DNA from: Coccinella septempunctata
Lineage: Eukaryota; Arthropoda; Insecta; Coleoptera; Coccinellidae
Length of the DNA: 64,000 bases
Direction: 5' to 3'
Assembly: GCF_907165205.1 (NCBI RefSeq)
Contig: NC_058189.1
Location: 3,321,001 to 3,385,000 of the forward strand
Shown: positions 21,847-32,562 of the stretch, in pieces
Numbering within the stretch: the first letter of the stretch is position 1
Layout: each line of letters starts with the position of its first letter
Position numbers and translations under genes: made by a program
Notes under the pieces: model-generated
Told to the model about the DNA's origin: nothing
Databases searched by the model: none
Seen by the model: the letters and a program-made list of their open reading frames with translations, nothing else

Positions 21847-22914
21847 ATGCATCGCGAAACACGCAATTTGACCCAAGAGGAATGTGCCCAAGCGGTAGTT
21901 TTGCGAGAAGAAGGGTGGACATACAGAAGAATTGCAGAAAGGTTTGGAGTTTCCCATACAAGTGTGTCCAGAATGTTGCAGCGATTCAGGGAGACAGGTA
22001 TGAATGTCCGAAGACCAGGACAGGGTAGAACACGGGTAACAACTGCCATTCAAGAACGTTACTTGAGTTTCTTCGTTGAGACAACGGTTTGCAACCGCTC
22101 GCCTTCTTCAAATTCAGCTTGAGCAAACTCATGAGGTGCAAATTAGCACTCAGACAATAAGAAATCGCCTCAGAGAATATGATTTAAGGCTCGTGTCGCG
22201 GCAAGAGGCCCAGCTCTTACCCCAGCCCATCGTAGGGCGCGTTTAGATTTTGCGAGAGAGCATATCCATTGGGAAGAGGCCGATTGGGAAAGAGTTCTCT
22301 TCACAGATGAGTCTAGATTCTGCCTCTACCATTGTGATCGACGTTCCCTTGTATACATACGTCCACATGAAAGATATGCTCAGTGCAATTTCCTGAATAC
22401 TACTGGTTTCGGGGGAGGATCGATTATGGCAAAGAGTAACCAACTTGGTTACTCTTTGATTATGATATGGGAGGGAATATCTTTGACTGCTCGCACAGAC
22501 CTAGTGGTCGTTGATAATGAAGCTATGAATGCGGATAAGTATATAAGGAACGTTCTTGAAGAGCATTTAGTGCCATTTGTCCCATACATTGGTGAAAATT
22601 TCATTTTTATGGACGATAATGCCAGACCCCATCGTGCGCGCATCGTTCAGGAGTACCTTGAAGAGGTTGAAGTCTCTCGAATGGAATGGCCAGCAAGAAG
22701 TCCAGATCTGAATCCGATTGAACAGGTTTGGGACAACCTCAATAGAAGGCTGGGAAGTTCAGAAAATCATCCAGCTACTCTTAATGTTTTAGGAATCTAA
22801 CTCGAATAAATCTGGGAAGGATTAGATCAGAACATTTTAAGATCACTCATTTTGAGTATGAACCGTCGTTGTCGAGCTGTAATTAACGCAAGGGGTGGAA
22901 ATACCAAGTATTAA
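21847..22914 (+). pseudogene. Tc1 (DD34E) transposase pseudogene
   Basis: Starts MHRETRNLTQEECAQAVVLR. The N-terminal helix-turn-helix pair is clear (WTYRRIAERFGVSHTSVSRM, then GRPGQGRTR-like linker). The frame shifts near 22075 and recovers as RNRLREYDLR. A stop follows PIVGRV at about 22243. The catalytic motifs are FTDESR, FMDDNARPHRA and SPDLNPIEQVWD, with the spacing expected for DD34E. A 36-base in-frame insertion (22430-22458 palindrome plus a 6-base duplication) adds residues after GGSIM. A second shift at about 22795 leads to RRCRAVINARGG and a stop at 22912-22914. The catalytic residues survive, but the frame breaks make it inactive. Confidence 0.92.
22430..22458. repeat. 29-bp palindrome inserted in Tc1 transposase
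   Basis: CAAAGAGTAACCAA and its exact complement around one base. ATTATG is repeated on both sides of the inserted 30 bases, which suggests a tiny insertion with a 6-bp duplication; it keeps the reading frame. Confidence 0.75.
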
Positions 22915-23131
22915 ATCACTTATCAGCATTTCATTATTTTGAAAATTGTTCTTTTCACTTCTTTCACATAAGATTCGGTAAAATCCTGAATTTTTCTTCC
23001 ATTTAATGTGTCTTGTTTCGTTCAAAACCTTCCCGAGAGAACATAAAAAATAAGTTATAAAGTCGATGTAGAGTTAACTTTCATTAAAATTGAGATTTTC
23101 AGAATGTGCGTTAATTTTTTTGCGCAGTGTA

Positions 23132-23260
23132 TTTCAGTAATCATTTTCAAATTTTTTTTTCAACTTTATCATTTTGTATAGGTGAATTTTGGTGTAACGC
23201 TTCATTTTGACCAGTTCTACCTTCTATTGAAAAATAAACCTCACCTTCAAATATACCCTG
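23132..23260 (-). repeat. Family G repeat, copy 1
   Basis: About 125 bp matching 56042-56190 in reverse (shared AACGCTTCATTTTGACCAGTT-like core and CACCTTCAAATA...CCTGTA end). ACAGGGTGTATTTGAAGGTG is the presumed terminus. Non-coding. Confidence 0.65.
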
Positions 23261-23926
23261 TATTTTCCCGTTTATGCCTGCGCGAAGGTTTTTGGTATGT
23301 AAGCAATGAAACCACTCATTTTTAAATATGGCATAAGAAAATTCAGGCTATATTTCCTAAAAATCCAGTTGGGGGAAAAATAACCAATATGCAACTATAT
23401 CTCATCATTATAATAATATCACCGTTATTTCGCAGGTCATATTAACGCCAGGATGTTCAGAATATCAAATTATCTGAGTGCCAAAGGAATTCATAACAAA
23501 GTTTCGAGCGGAATTGTTTATATTCAGTTGCCGCGGTTCCGAAACGAGCTGATATAATTGAAATTTGATTCAATAACCGACAGAATGAATGGATGGATAA
23601 CCCAATACAAACGAAAAGTGTCAGCATACGCAACATACCGGCATTTTTCATGAACTCTCGACCTCGATTTCATCTAACGGGTGGAACAATCTGACACGAT
23701 AGGTTATGTACAGTGGCGTACTGCTCAGTCATGCAGATTGAATATTTTACAGGTATGATTGAATTGAAAGCAATTCATCAGAAACGATAGGAGGCGTTGG
23801 ATTATTAATAATCTCGAGCAGAAGACTGGGTTATTTCAATATCTTCGACTTATCATCAAATATCAAGAAATTCCAAAAATTCTTGTTCTAAAACTTCAAA
23901 AATTTCACGTAAATTATTTTAGATAA
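23261..23926. other. Intergenic, no feature seen
   Basis: AT-rich, no coding signal. Ends in the left copy of a 12-bp duplication (23915-23926). Confidence 0.5.
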
Positions 23927-24108
23927 CTCTTCATAAACTTTTTAGGGTTTTCACTCCCAATCTCTGAAACAAAATCAATTAAAATTTACGCAGGAGCAAA
24001 TCGTTGATTTCATTTTTAATTGATTTTGTTTCAGAGATTGGGAGTGAAAACCCTAAAAAGTTTATGAAGAGATGCAGAATCCTCCCAGAATAAATTTCAA
24101 TCGATATC
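23927..24108. mobile_element. Penelope-derived palindromic mini-element
   Basis: 182 bp between 12-bp direct repeats TATTTTAGATAA (23915-23926 and 24109-24120). Arms 23927-23984 and 24014-24071 are exact 58-bp reverse complements. The right part continues into AGATGCAGAATCCTCCCAGA, which is also the 3' terminus of the Penelope-like element at 39702-40751. It ends ATCGATATC, shared with the 28402 copy. No coding region. Probably a highly truncated, folded-back product of Penelope-type retrotransposition. Confidence 0.82.
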
Positions 24109-25028
24109 TATTTTAGATAAGATAGAAAAAATAATTGCATGCTCATTTTAAAAAAGGAGACCCAATTCATCAACTTTACAACTCTTCTTTCTATTAACAC
24201 AGTTCGTATTAGAAGAGGCGTCAAGTAGGGGAAGATGGTCCTTATTTAAGATAGAGTTTGAAGAAATTTGATGAAAATCTGATTCTAATATATTACGTCA
24301 CGTGAATGGTAAATGAAATTTGTCAATTATCAAAATGCGTATTTTTTTTATACCTACTAACTCAAAATATAATTTTTGCACAACTCAGCTGAGATACAGG
24401 AGAACAATCAGGAAAGAGCATTCAAACGGTCTTTGAACATGCTAGATCGCGATAGAATAGAAATAATTGAAATTCGTTTCAAGGCTGAAGGCCTTCTTTC
24501 TTGTAAATCAATTATCCAAGACCATTTAAGTAGTCACATTTCTCATAAAACTAACAGGGTTAGTCAACACAGAACAAAATTGAAAAAAGGCCTATATCTC
24601 TAGAATGAGAAGATAGGTATACGAGTTTGTAGTTTTAATAGGTTGATAAATAATGCTATTCGCATTCCTAGGTAGGTGGTCGCATAATTAGGTGAGGTTA
24701 GGTTATATTACGGCCATTACTTTTCAATTCAAACATTTCATGTGTTATTTTTAATCTGTTTATAGGAATTAGGAAGTTCAATGTTACTGCAATTGCAGTC
24801 GCTCCACTTATACAGAGGTTAGATATATATTTTTCTAATATAAACAAAGGTATATTTTTCCCAACACTCAAAAACTGGCTTTATACATAGAAAAATGATT
24901 TCGGAAATAGAAATGATGTTTATAATGTTGCTATTTTTTTTAAACCTAAATACGGGTGTATTTTGTAAAAAAGTGATAAATTGCGAAAAACTACAGTATA
25001 AGAATTTTTCCCCAAGTCATAGGACATA
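24109..25028. other. Intergenic, no feature seen
   Basis: AT-rich. A 75-codon frame at 24376-24603 has no recognisable domain. GGTGAGGTTAGGTTA near 24690 is a short TTAGG-like run. Confidence 0.5.
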
Positions 25029-25570
25029 TTCAGGGTGAGTCTTTGTCTCAAAATATTTCAACAGTAGATTCTTGAGGTCAAAAGAAACACTTTTTCCATT
25101 ACCATTTTTTCTGAATAGGCTCGATTTAAAAGATACAGACTGTTGAAAACCATAAAAAAAATTATTTTTATTTCTTTCTCACAAACGGTTTTATCGAATG
25201 AAATGAATTTCTGAATATAGTTTTTCATTTATTTGATTAATCTTTTTCTAACTCAAGATATCACCCACGTTTTCTAGTTTTGCCATTATGACCATTACGT
25301 ACCATAAAATACCAAAAATTCAAAGAACCCAACTTTAGAAACTATGTTGGACGCTATTTAATGAATATTGAGCGTTTTGTGAATCAAAAGTTTTCCTCAT
25401 ATTTTCTCGTATAATTTGACGTTTTTGAATAATTTGATGTTCAAAAATTAAAAAGTATCTGAAATTTGCAAAATTTGGTACTTTGGCTAAAAACAACTCT
25501 GTTTGATCTTCCACAGATGTGCAGTGTAATTTTGTTTTTCCAGGGGGGTAACACAGCTCATTGTAATGCT
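25029..25570 (+). mobile_element. Family C copy C2 (3' truncated)
   Basis: Starts TCAGGGTGAGTCTTTGTCTC and follows the family C body (GATACAGACTGTTGAA and the CCCACGTTTTC block). It stops in the CAGGGGGGTAACACAG region, at the GTTTAC repeat. Confidence 0.78.
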
Positions 25571-25575
25571 TATAG

Positions 25576-25650
25576 TTGTTTATGTTTATGTTTAAGTTTA
25601 CGTTTACGTTGACGTTTACGTTTACGTTTGCGTTTACGTTTACGTTTAAC
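25576..25650 (+). repeat. (GTTTAC)n hexamer array
   Basis: About 12 imperfect hexamers, changing from GTTTAT to GTTTAC. The complementary strand reads as KRKRKR or NVNVNV, which explains the spurious open frames there. Confidence 0.92.
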
Positions 25651-26065
25651 CGTAACTGTTGAGATAAATTCACCATAGTAAAGCAAAACCAAATCCCTTA
25701 CTCTTTCGGAATTTTCGCCGACAATAAATATGTCAAATGCGATTGGTTTATTAGTCGACAATATTAGTGCTGGCAGTCAAAGTGTTGAATGAGATTCCCC
25801 AGCAGTTTTCGACTGTGAGAACCATATTATGTACTTTGCTATTGGAACCTATATACTGTACATAAGCATCTTTTAGGAATAAGATATTTCTCTTCGTCTT
25901 AGTTAGTTCTGGTTTGATATTCATTGAGAGTATCAACCTCCGTTGAATCGATTGAATCCATATACATATTGTTTCACAAAGTTTCATTGAAGAAGAATTT
26001 ATCCTAAACCAACCTAATTTCCCACAGTTTATCCGTTACATAATATACATGTTATAATTATATAA
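25651..26065. other. Intergenic, no feature seen
   Basis: AT-rich sequence without a supported gene. Confidence 0.5.
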
Positions 26066-26630
26066 CTCCTTCTGACGAAAATGATGTATTTTTTATGAAA
26101 TATCTTTGAAACGTCACATTTGAAATAACCATTTTAACCGTTTCCCAAAAAAATTATTTGAAATAAATGAAAAATAAAAATGGGTATTTGAAATTTAAAG
26201 CGTTTCGTTTCTATTGCACAAGTTCGCAAAATCGACTGAAATATGCGTTGATAATAAAGGACAACAAATACACTATCTTGATGAGATAGACAAAGATGGC
26301 GACTGCGATTAACGAGGAAGGTCGTAAAATTTTGTGGGATTTTTATGGTCGGTTGCTGTTGAGGCTCGCCAGTGACTACGCCCCTATGATGGCTGTAAAT
26401 CAACAGCTGTTATTTTATACACAAGCCATTGTTCTTTTTATTTTCTAGTGGGCGTTGTTGTCAAATCGTAAACTAGAAACGAAGCGATTTGAATTTTAAA
26501 ACCTCATATTTGAAGAATGATTTTGAATAGTTTCCGCGGTTCATTTGAAAACTTCATGAATGACACTCATAAATATTCAGTTTAAACTTGCATATGCTGT
26601 GATGTTGAGGAGAATTCCCCATTATTTCGC
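26066..26630. repeat. Family E interspersed repeat, copy E1
   Basis: About 565 bp starting CTTCTGACGAAAATGATGTA and ending AATTCCCCATT. It also occurs at 27201-27892 and 52327-52900. It contains the conserved AAAGATGGCGACTG (a YY1-like string) and GGTTGCTGTTGAGGCTCGCC. No open frame is conserved among the three, so it is called non-coding. Class unknown. Confidence 0.75.
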
Positions 26631-26689
26631 ATCAATTTCTCAATACCCTACATAGCCCTAAGAAATTCCTTCATTTCGGTAAACCTAGC

Positions 26690-26878
26690 CCCTCCTGGCA
26701 ACATTATGGGCCGCCAAGAAGGCCGCGAACGCAGCAGCGGTCCCCTATCTAACCACGTTGCTTTCACGACAGCTGGCGAACAACCGCGACGGACTAGTTT
26801 CGATCGAAGCGGACAGATGTGCAGAGCCTGCTTCCCCGTATTTTCTTCATCTCTACCGAAAACCTAACAGTCGAAGTA
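26690..26878 (+). promoter_or_regulatory. CpG-rich 5' region of the MADF gene
   Basis: GC- and CpG-rich compared with its surroundings (GGGCCGCCAAGAAGGCCGCG near 26707, CGACGGACTAG near 26790), with no TATA box seen. It directly precedes the ATG at 26879, so it likely holds the core promoter and 5' untranslated region. Inferred from position and composition only. Confidence 0.45.
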
Positions 26879-29800
26879 ATGGCCGACGATACCGAAAGGT
26901 TGATAAATCTAGTTAAGGAGCGCGTTCTCCTGTACGATCCTCGTCATACAGCCTACAAGAATGTATCGAAAAAAACAGAAGCATGGGAAGAAATAGCACA
27001 CGAACTATGTCAAAACTGTGAGTGCATTTGGAAGTTTATTAGTAAAGATTAGCAAAAATTCAGTATAATATTCGCCAGTCACTTGTATTTTAGCAGTCGG
27101 TTGGCCATGAAATAATTTTCTCAAGTTTTTGTAACTAGAACGAAGTTAAGTTGGCACCTATGAAATGTCGTTAATGCCATAACGCCGTTGCCACAACTGA
27201 TTCCCAAAAAATTATTTCAAGTACTCAAAAATGAAAAATAAAAATGGGTATTTAAAATTTAAAGCGTTTCGTTTCTATTGCACAAGTTGACAACATCGAC
27301 TGAAATATACGTTGATAATAAAGGACAACAAATACACTATCTTGATGAGATAGACAAAGATGGCTGACAACGAAGTCTGCGACGAACGAGAAAGGTCATA
27401 AAATTTCATGGAATTTCTATGGCCGGTTGCTGTTGAGGCTCGCCAGTGATTACGCGCCTTATGATGGCTGTAAATCAACAGCTGTCATTTTATAAATAAG
27501 ACATTGTTCTTTTCATTTTCTAGTATGGGTATGGGCCACCATTCACTGTAGGGTTCAAATTAACAGTGCTGTGCCTAAAGTGGCGTAAGGACACAGTAAC
27601 AAAGCCTACACAGAACACAACTGGTTCTCCGAACTCGCACAAGCTCACAGAGCTTCTGAGGGGTACTTCGGTACCTACGGAGAATCAGGATATAGTAGTA
27701 TAGTATAGTAGGCGCGGTTACCAAATCGTAAACTAGAAACGAAGCGATTTAAATTTTTAAACCTCATATTTGAAGAATGATTTCGAATAGTTTCCGCGAT
27801 GCATTTGAAAAATTCATGATTGAAACTCAGAATTATTCGGTTTAACCTTGTATATGCTGTGATAACCCAAATTGAGGAAATTCCCCATTTTGGTCCGCTC
27901 ATTCAAATTGTAGAAAACCCTCATATTCTAATATCTACAATACATCAGACGGTAGCGAACATATTCAATATAAGTGAATTTAGATAATGTTTCATCTGAA
28001 TCTATACGACTTATATTTTAGCTGAATGTTTTCACAATCAGAAAGATAGAATGAAGAGAATGTCAAAGAATTTCCTTCTATTGACAGACCCAAAAGAATG
28101 GTGCCATTTGAGAATTTTATTTTAGGGTGAACGAATGCGAAAAGTTACTATAGGATTTTCGAAGAATGTCATGGTATTATACGTTCCAGAAAATTAATTT
28201 TTCTATTTTTCACTTGACTAGTCCTATACCAATGTATAGGACTTAAATATCTTAAGGGATCAATAAATATATGATTACTATTATTAGTAAAATAAACAGC
28301 CATACGAGCCAGTTGTCTTGTTAAAGCATGTGAAATTTTTGTTTATAGGTGAAGTTTCTCTTCTTTCAATTCTTTTTATCATTGATACAAGATGATTTTT
28401 GGATATCGATTGACAAATTAGTGCAAGAATTTACGCAGGAGCAAATCGTTGATTTCATTTTTAATTGATTTTGTTTCAGAGATTGGGAGTGAAAACCCTA
28501 AAAAGTTTATGAAAAGATGATTTTTGTTAAAGAATTTAACATTCCTATAATTATCCATTTCCAACCACTGCATCATATGCATTTCATATTGAAATTCACA
28601 ACTGATGTAATGTATTCAACCTTTAGCCAAAGAAAATAACCAACATTAACTCTCTCCAAACTGAAACATATTTATGTGTTAATAATTCAGTTTTCTTCCA
28701 TAGCAAATAAATATATGTATTTAAAAACTGTTTTTCATGCAAATAACTATATTTGGTATGCATGCCTTCAATCAGTTTGTTTATACGTCAATTATGTAAT
28801 CACTGAGACTTTTACGTAGAACGGACAACATATAGCGCTGATTTAAAACCCAAAAATGTTTTGACAAGCGTCATAACCCCACATTTTCGTACTACACATA
28901 CATAGACATATAGACATGGACTGTCCCTTCCCTTTATACCTATGCATGAAATACGGTCAAAAAAAGTGACAGAGAGAAATGCACGTCGGGCATGCAGTTG
29001 TCTTTTTCTAGAATATTGATTGGTCCACATTCACCTCTATGTGAACAAAAAGGAGACAGGTAAATTCCCGACGATCATTTCTCTCTTTCTATAAAAAAGA
29101 CATTTTCATGCTGACATTGCGCAGTCCATGTCTCTATGTCTATGTACACATAGTGTAATGTGTCAACTTTCCATGGCCAACCGGGTGCTAAAATAAAAGT
29201 GAATGGAGTACAATATATTTCTCATTTTGAGATGAACAAAGTGTACAAAGATCACCTATAGATTTATATCTTTGCTTGCTGAGATCCAGGTACTTCTTAT
29301 AGATCTCGGAGTTTTTAAGTTCTCAAGGAACTTCTTTTAATTTCTAATCTCGATAGATTTCTCGGTTCTCTCCGCGATGCTCTAGTGAATCTCTTTTTAG
29401 TGTCGTTTTCACCCCTATACAATAATCAATTTTTATTTTACAGCAGAAACTGTGAAGGTCAAATGGAAGAACCTGAGGGACTCTTACGTGAAGTATCTCA
29501 AATATTTGAGGGGAGATTCTGGTTCCAAGAAGAAATTCAGAAATTGGCCTTGGGCCTCACATATGGAGTTCCTCCAAGAGTCCCTGTATTTGAAGACAGC
29601 TCAGTGGCAAGAACTGCACTTCTTCGAAGAAGTAATTACGGAAGGGAACTACGAGGCAGAAGTATACGCTTCGGATGATTCCCAAATGCCCCTCCCACGT
29701 AAAAAATTAAAGACACAAAGGGACAGTAGCAGTGTAGAAAATTTGATTGGAAATTACCCAAACGAAACTGAAAACATCCACAAGAACCTCGACCGTAACG

Positions 29801-30099
29801 ACCTACTGTTCTTGGGTTATGCAGGGACATTCAAAAAATTATCACCTCAAAAACAAACTGTGATCAAAATGAAGATGGCGCTCCTGTTCGGTCAGGCAGA
29901 ACTCGACGAATTAGGTCTACAGATATCACCTTCCTCCTTTTTGTTTAGCTTAAACTGTCCTTCCTGTAAACGTGATTCGCTGGATATCAAGAATGCCAGC
30001 GAGGAAATGAATCGTGATAGTGCAGATCAATCAAATAGTGAATCTCCTGTACAACAGACATCTTCGAATTGGTTTGATGAAGTCAAAGAGGAGATATGA
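26879..30099 (+). CDS. MADF-BESS domain protein (two exons)
   Basis: Joined exons 26879-27017 and 29444-30099 give 264 codons plus stop. The donor is AACT/GTGAGT and the acceptor TTTTACAG/CAGAA; the split codon (T+CA, Ser) keeps frame. The MADF DNA-binding domain spans residues about 6-95 and crosses the intron: LINLVKERVLLYDP in exon 1, then VKVKWKNLRDSYVKYLKYLR and KKFRNWPWASHMEFL in exon 2. A basic, acidic-spaced linker (PLPRKKLKTQ) follows. Residues about 165-205 carry a BESS motif (DLLFLGYAGTFKKLSP, VIKMKMALLFGQAEL), which mediates protein interaction. Such proteins are nuclear transcription regulators of the Adf-1 and Stonewall type. I chose ATG 26879 (purine at -3, G at +4, MADD leads into the domain); an in-frame ATG at 26819 would add 20 residues. 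Targets unknown. Confidence 0.88.
27201..27892. repeat. Family E copy E2, itself interrupted
   Basis: Same repeat as 26066-26630, lacking the first 130 bp. It carries an extra segment of about 190 bp (about 27523-27711) that is GC-balanced and ends in AGTAGTATAGTATAGTAGG. The segment includes GGCCACCATTCACTG and GAACTCGCACAAGCTCACAG; its origin is unknown. Confidence 0.72.
28402..28513. mobile_element. Penelope-derived fragment with 13-bp TSD
   Basis: 112 bp between 13-bp direct repeats AAGATGATTTTTG (28389-28401 and 28514-28526). It starts GATATCGATTG, continues ACAAATTAGTGCAAGAATTT and ends in CCTAAAAAGTTTATGAA, all parts of the terminal region of the 39702-40751 element. Non-coding. Confidence 0.85.
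28901..29144 (+). mobile_element. 8-bp-TSD MITE, third copy
   Basis: 244 bp with terminal repeats CATAGACATATAGACATGGA and partner, flanked by perfect 8-bp duplications TACACATA (28893-28900 and 29145-29152). Matches 15897-16139 throughout. Confidence 0.92.
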
Positions 30100-30104
30100 T
30101 AAAT

Positions 30105-30110
30105 AATAAA
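30105..30110 (+). terminator. Polyadenylation signal of the MADF gene
   Basis: AATAAA a few bases after the TGA stop (30097-30099). A second candidate is near 30212. Inferred by position. Confidence 0.5.
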
Positions 30111-30585
30111 TACGACAACCCTACAAACAACAAATTCACTGTTTATAAGTATCTGCATATGTAATTCCACTCCTGTAATGATGAATAATTAAGACTGAAC
30201 TCACACATACATAAATAAATATAGAATTTGAAGCATATGTTTCAATTTATGTAACACAATCCGAGGTACAAGGAAACATCGAATTAAATACCATTGAGAG
30301 TTTAAATGATCGAATATAATAAGTTATTCTATAGTCTATCCAAATCCGAGAGGCCAGCGTAAACACACTGACTAACGGGTGATCTTATTTAAGGTACTCC
30401 TCTTATTGGTCAAAGCTTCAGGAACGCCATGTTTGCAGGTGGGAGTAATGCAGAACCGCATTACGTTTGATTCATTGATTGTATGCGAATTGTTGTGTAG
30501 AACTGCAGAGATCATTCATTGCTTTTTCTTTCGTAAATTGGTTTATAGTTGTAGCAAGTTATTCAAGTTACAAGCATTTAAGATA

Positions 30586-32295
30586 ATGTCGAGTACTGAT
30601 ACTGCTGAGGAATCGCATGTTGACTTAAGTCCTCCAAAAAAGATACGTCTGAAACGACACTTCAGTGCCGAGATAAAAGATATGATTTTGAATACTTATG
30701 AAATTGAGATTATTCAAAATGCAGGAATGTGTTTAAAGGACGTAGAACTCCGAGTTGCTGAGAGACTTGGCATTGGAGCTCGAAGTGTTAGGAGAATTAT
30801 TTCCGAATACATAAATTCCGGCAACAAATCAAAATCGGACCACCAAATGGGAGTCCTTATCAGATTTCGATAAAAATGTAATACGGCGAAAAGTTCACGA
30901 GTTTTTCTTCAGAAATGAACACCCGACTATAGAGAAAGTATTAAAAATAGTTAATGAAGACTCGAACTTGCCAAATTTTAAGAAGAGTACCTTCTCTATA
31001 ATATTGAAAAAACTTAATTTCAAATATGGACATCGCCAACGCAACAGTTTTTTAATGAACCGTGACGACATTAAATGTTGGAGAAGAAACTATCTCACGA
31101 AAATTAGGACCTTCCGTGATGAAAACAGGAAGATTTACTGCTTGGATGAAACTTGGTTAAATGCCGGTCATACTAAATCCAAAGTGTGGACCGATGAAAC
31201 AGTTACATCTTCTCGGCAAGCGTTACTTGCTGGATTATCTACTGGATTAAAAATCCGTCTGGGAAGGTCTTGAATTTTGAGTTTAACCCTCGGTTTCATA
31301 AAGCTTGATCAGAGAATCAACGATCGATTGACGGATGAACGTCAATTAGTTTTCAGTCGATAAGTTGGTCATAAGCATTCTGAATATCATTCTTGCACCA
31401 AATAATTATCTATACACGCCCATTTGATGATTCTCAACTGCTACTCCTCCAATATATTCGGAAATATGAAAGTTTCAATGATTTCCTTCGGGAAATCGAA
31501 TGCCAAATCGTTGATCGAGCAATCAAAGTTTTGTGAAACTTGATGTAAGTACCATTTTGGTGGAAAACAATTTCAACATTATTTTTCAAATGAAGTGAAT
31601 ATATTTTTCCAGGCAAAGGGCAAAGAATTATAGTGTGTCATATTGGCAGTGACACTGGTTTTTTAACTGGGGGACTCTGGACTTTCCAATCCAAAAAAAA
31701 CTGGTGACTACCATGAAGAAATGGATGGTCAGTCCTTCGAAAAGTGGTCGAGGGTATACTTCCTAAATTGGAGGAAAATTCTATAGTAGTTTTAGATAAT
31801 GCTCCTTACCATTCAAGGAAAATGGAAAAAATTCCTAATTCACAATTCAGAAAGAGTGATATCCAACAATGGTTGAGGGAGAAAAATATTGATTTCACCC
31901 CTGACCTCATAAAAGCGCAATAGTTGCAGATAGTCAGGCAGAACAAAGAAAACTTTGAAAAATACATCGTGGATGAAACCGCAAAGGCCCAAAATATTAC
32001 TGTACTTAGATTACCGCCCTACCACTGCGAACTGAACCCTATTGAATTGATTTGGGCCGATGTCAAGAATTTTGTGGCAGATAAAAACACCACATTTAAA
32101 ATGGCTGACGTTCAAAATCTTTTTCAAGAGGCTCTCTCACGGGTTACTTCCGAAAGATGGAGAAAGTGCGTGAAACATGTCAAACAAAAAGTTGAGGTAG
32201 ACAAGTGGAAACTGGATAATATTATGGATGATATAACAACAGTCATCGTCAACTTAGAGGAAAGTTCTGCATCTTCTGACGACACTACGGGGTAG
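30586..32295 (+). pseudogene. DDE transposase pseudogene (DD82E-like)
   Basis: Starts MSSTDTAEESHVDLSPPKKI, with a basic stretch (KKIRLKRHFSAEIKDMILNT) and a helix-turn-helix (VELRVAERLGIGARSVRRII). A frameshift falls near 30845. The next block (FKKSTFSIILKKLNFKYGHR) leads to the first catalytic Asp in IYCLDETWLNAGH. After LAGLSTGL another shift precedes a likely intron, donor near 31272 and acceptor TTTTTCCAG at 31612, carrying MITE H2. The second exon reads GKGQRIIVCHIGSDTG, shows stops near 31700, then VVLDNAPYHS (second Asp), a stop at 31921-31923, and LRLPPYHCELNPIELIWADV with the catalytic Glu. It ends DDTTG at 32295. Catalytic residues persist, but several lesions make it inactive. Distinct from the Tc1 at 21847 in spacing and sequence. 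Confidence 0.85.
31292..31539. mobile_element. Family H MITE, copy 2
   Basis: 248 bp, ends GGTTTCATAAAGCTTGATC and (complement) GTTTCACAAAACTTTGATTG. Interrupts the transposase at 30586-32295. Related to 13892-14150. Confidence 0.72.
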
Positions 32296-32562
32296 TCACT
32301 TTTACAAAAAAAATATTGTTACACATTTATATTATATACATAGTATTTATTAAAGTGGGAACTTTAGATTAATTGTTCATTACTGAGACTCGTAGATAAG
32401 CATACATATTTTTCACCGGAACTGGAACACTCAAAAAGTTTTAAAATATAACGCTCTCGGAATTCAATTTATTAGTACACCTCTGCGTTATCACGTTCTT
32501 GACGCGTGATCAGTGCATGCTGCAATGTTTACCTCTGGCCTCTTGGATTTGGATATACTATA

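Larger units (their letters stand above)
21575..23129 (+). mobile_element. Tc1-like transposon, full length
   Basis: 1555 bp between matching ends CACTGCGCAAAAAAATCAAC and (complement at the right) CACTGCGCAAAAAAATTAAC, with TA on both sides (21573-21574 and 23130-23131). Inside is a DD34E transposase with disrupted frame. The element interrupts or abuts a family G repeat continuing at 23132. Confidence 0.93.
27081..29210 (+). mobile_element. Family B copy B6, with three nested inserts
   Basis: Right terminus AAAAGTGAATGGAGTA at 29210; the left terminus lacks its outer bases (ACTTGTATTTTAGCAGTCGG at 27081). Family B sequence stops at 27200, resumes at 27893 (TGGTCCGCTCATTC) and continues to the end. 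Insertions: family E 27201-27892, Penelope relic 28402-28513, MITE 28901-29144. Confidence 0.85.
27018..29443 (+). other. Intron of the MADF-BESS gene, filled with repeats
   Basis: 2426-bp GT-AG intron. After about 60 bp of own sequence it is a family B copy (27081-29210) into which family E, a Penelope relic and a MITE have inserted. Only about 230 bp before the acceptor (29211-29443) look unique; these hold repeated GATCTC-type sequence. Confidence 0.85.
30332..32560 (+). mobile_element. IS630-Tc1-mariner element, widely spaced DDE
   Basis: 2229 bp with terminal repeats of about 35 bp, TAGTCTATCCAAATCCGAGA at the left and (complement) TAGTATATCCAAATCCAAGA at the right. TA flanks both ends (30330-30331, 32561-32562). 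It encodes one transposase with a probable intron. The D-to-E spacing of about 82 residues recalls the DD82E (Sailor) group, named from memory. A family H MITE (31292-31539) has inserted in or beside the intron. Confidence 0.85.

Noticed and set aside
25335..25761. KRKRKR and NVNVNV frames as basic proteins
   Set aside because: They are translations of the GTTTAC hexamer array.
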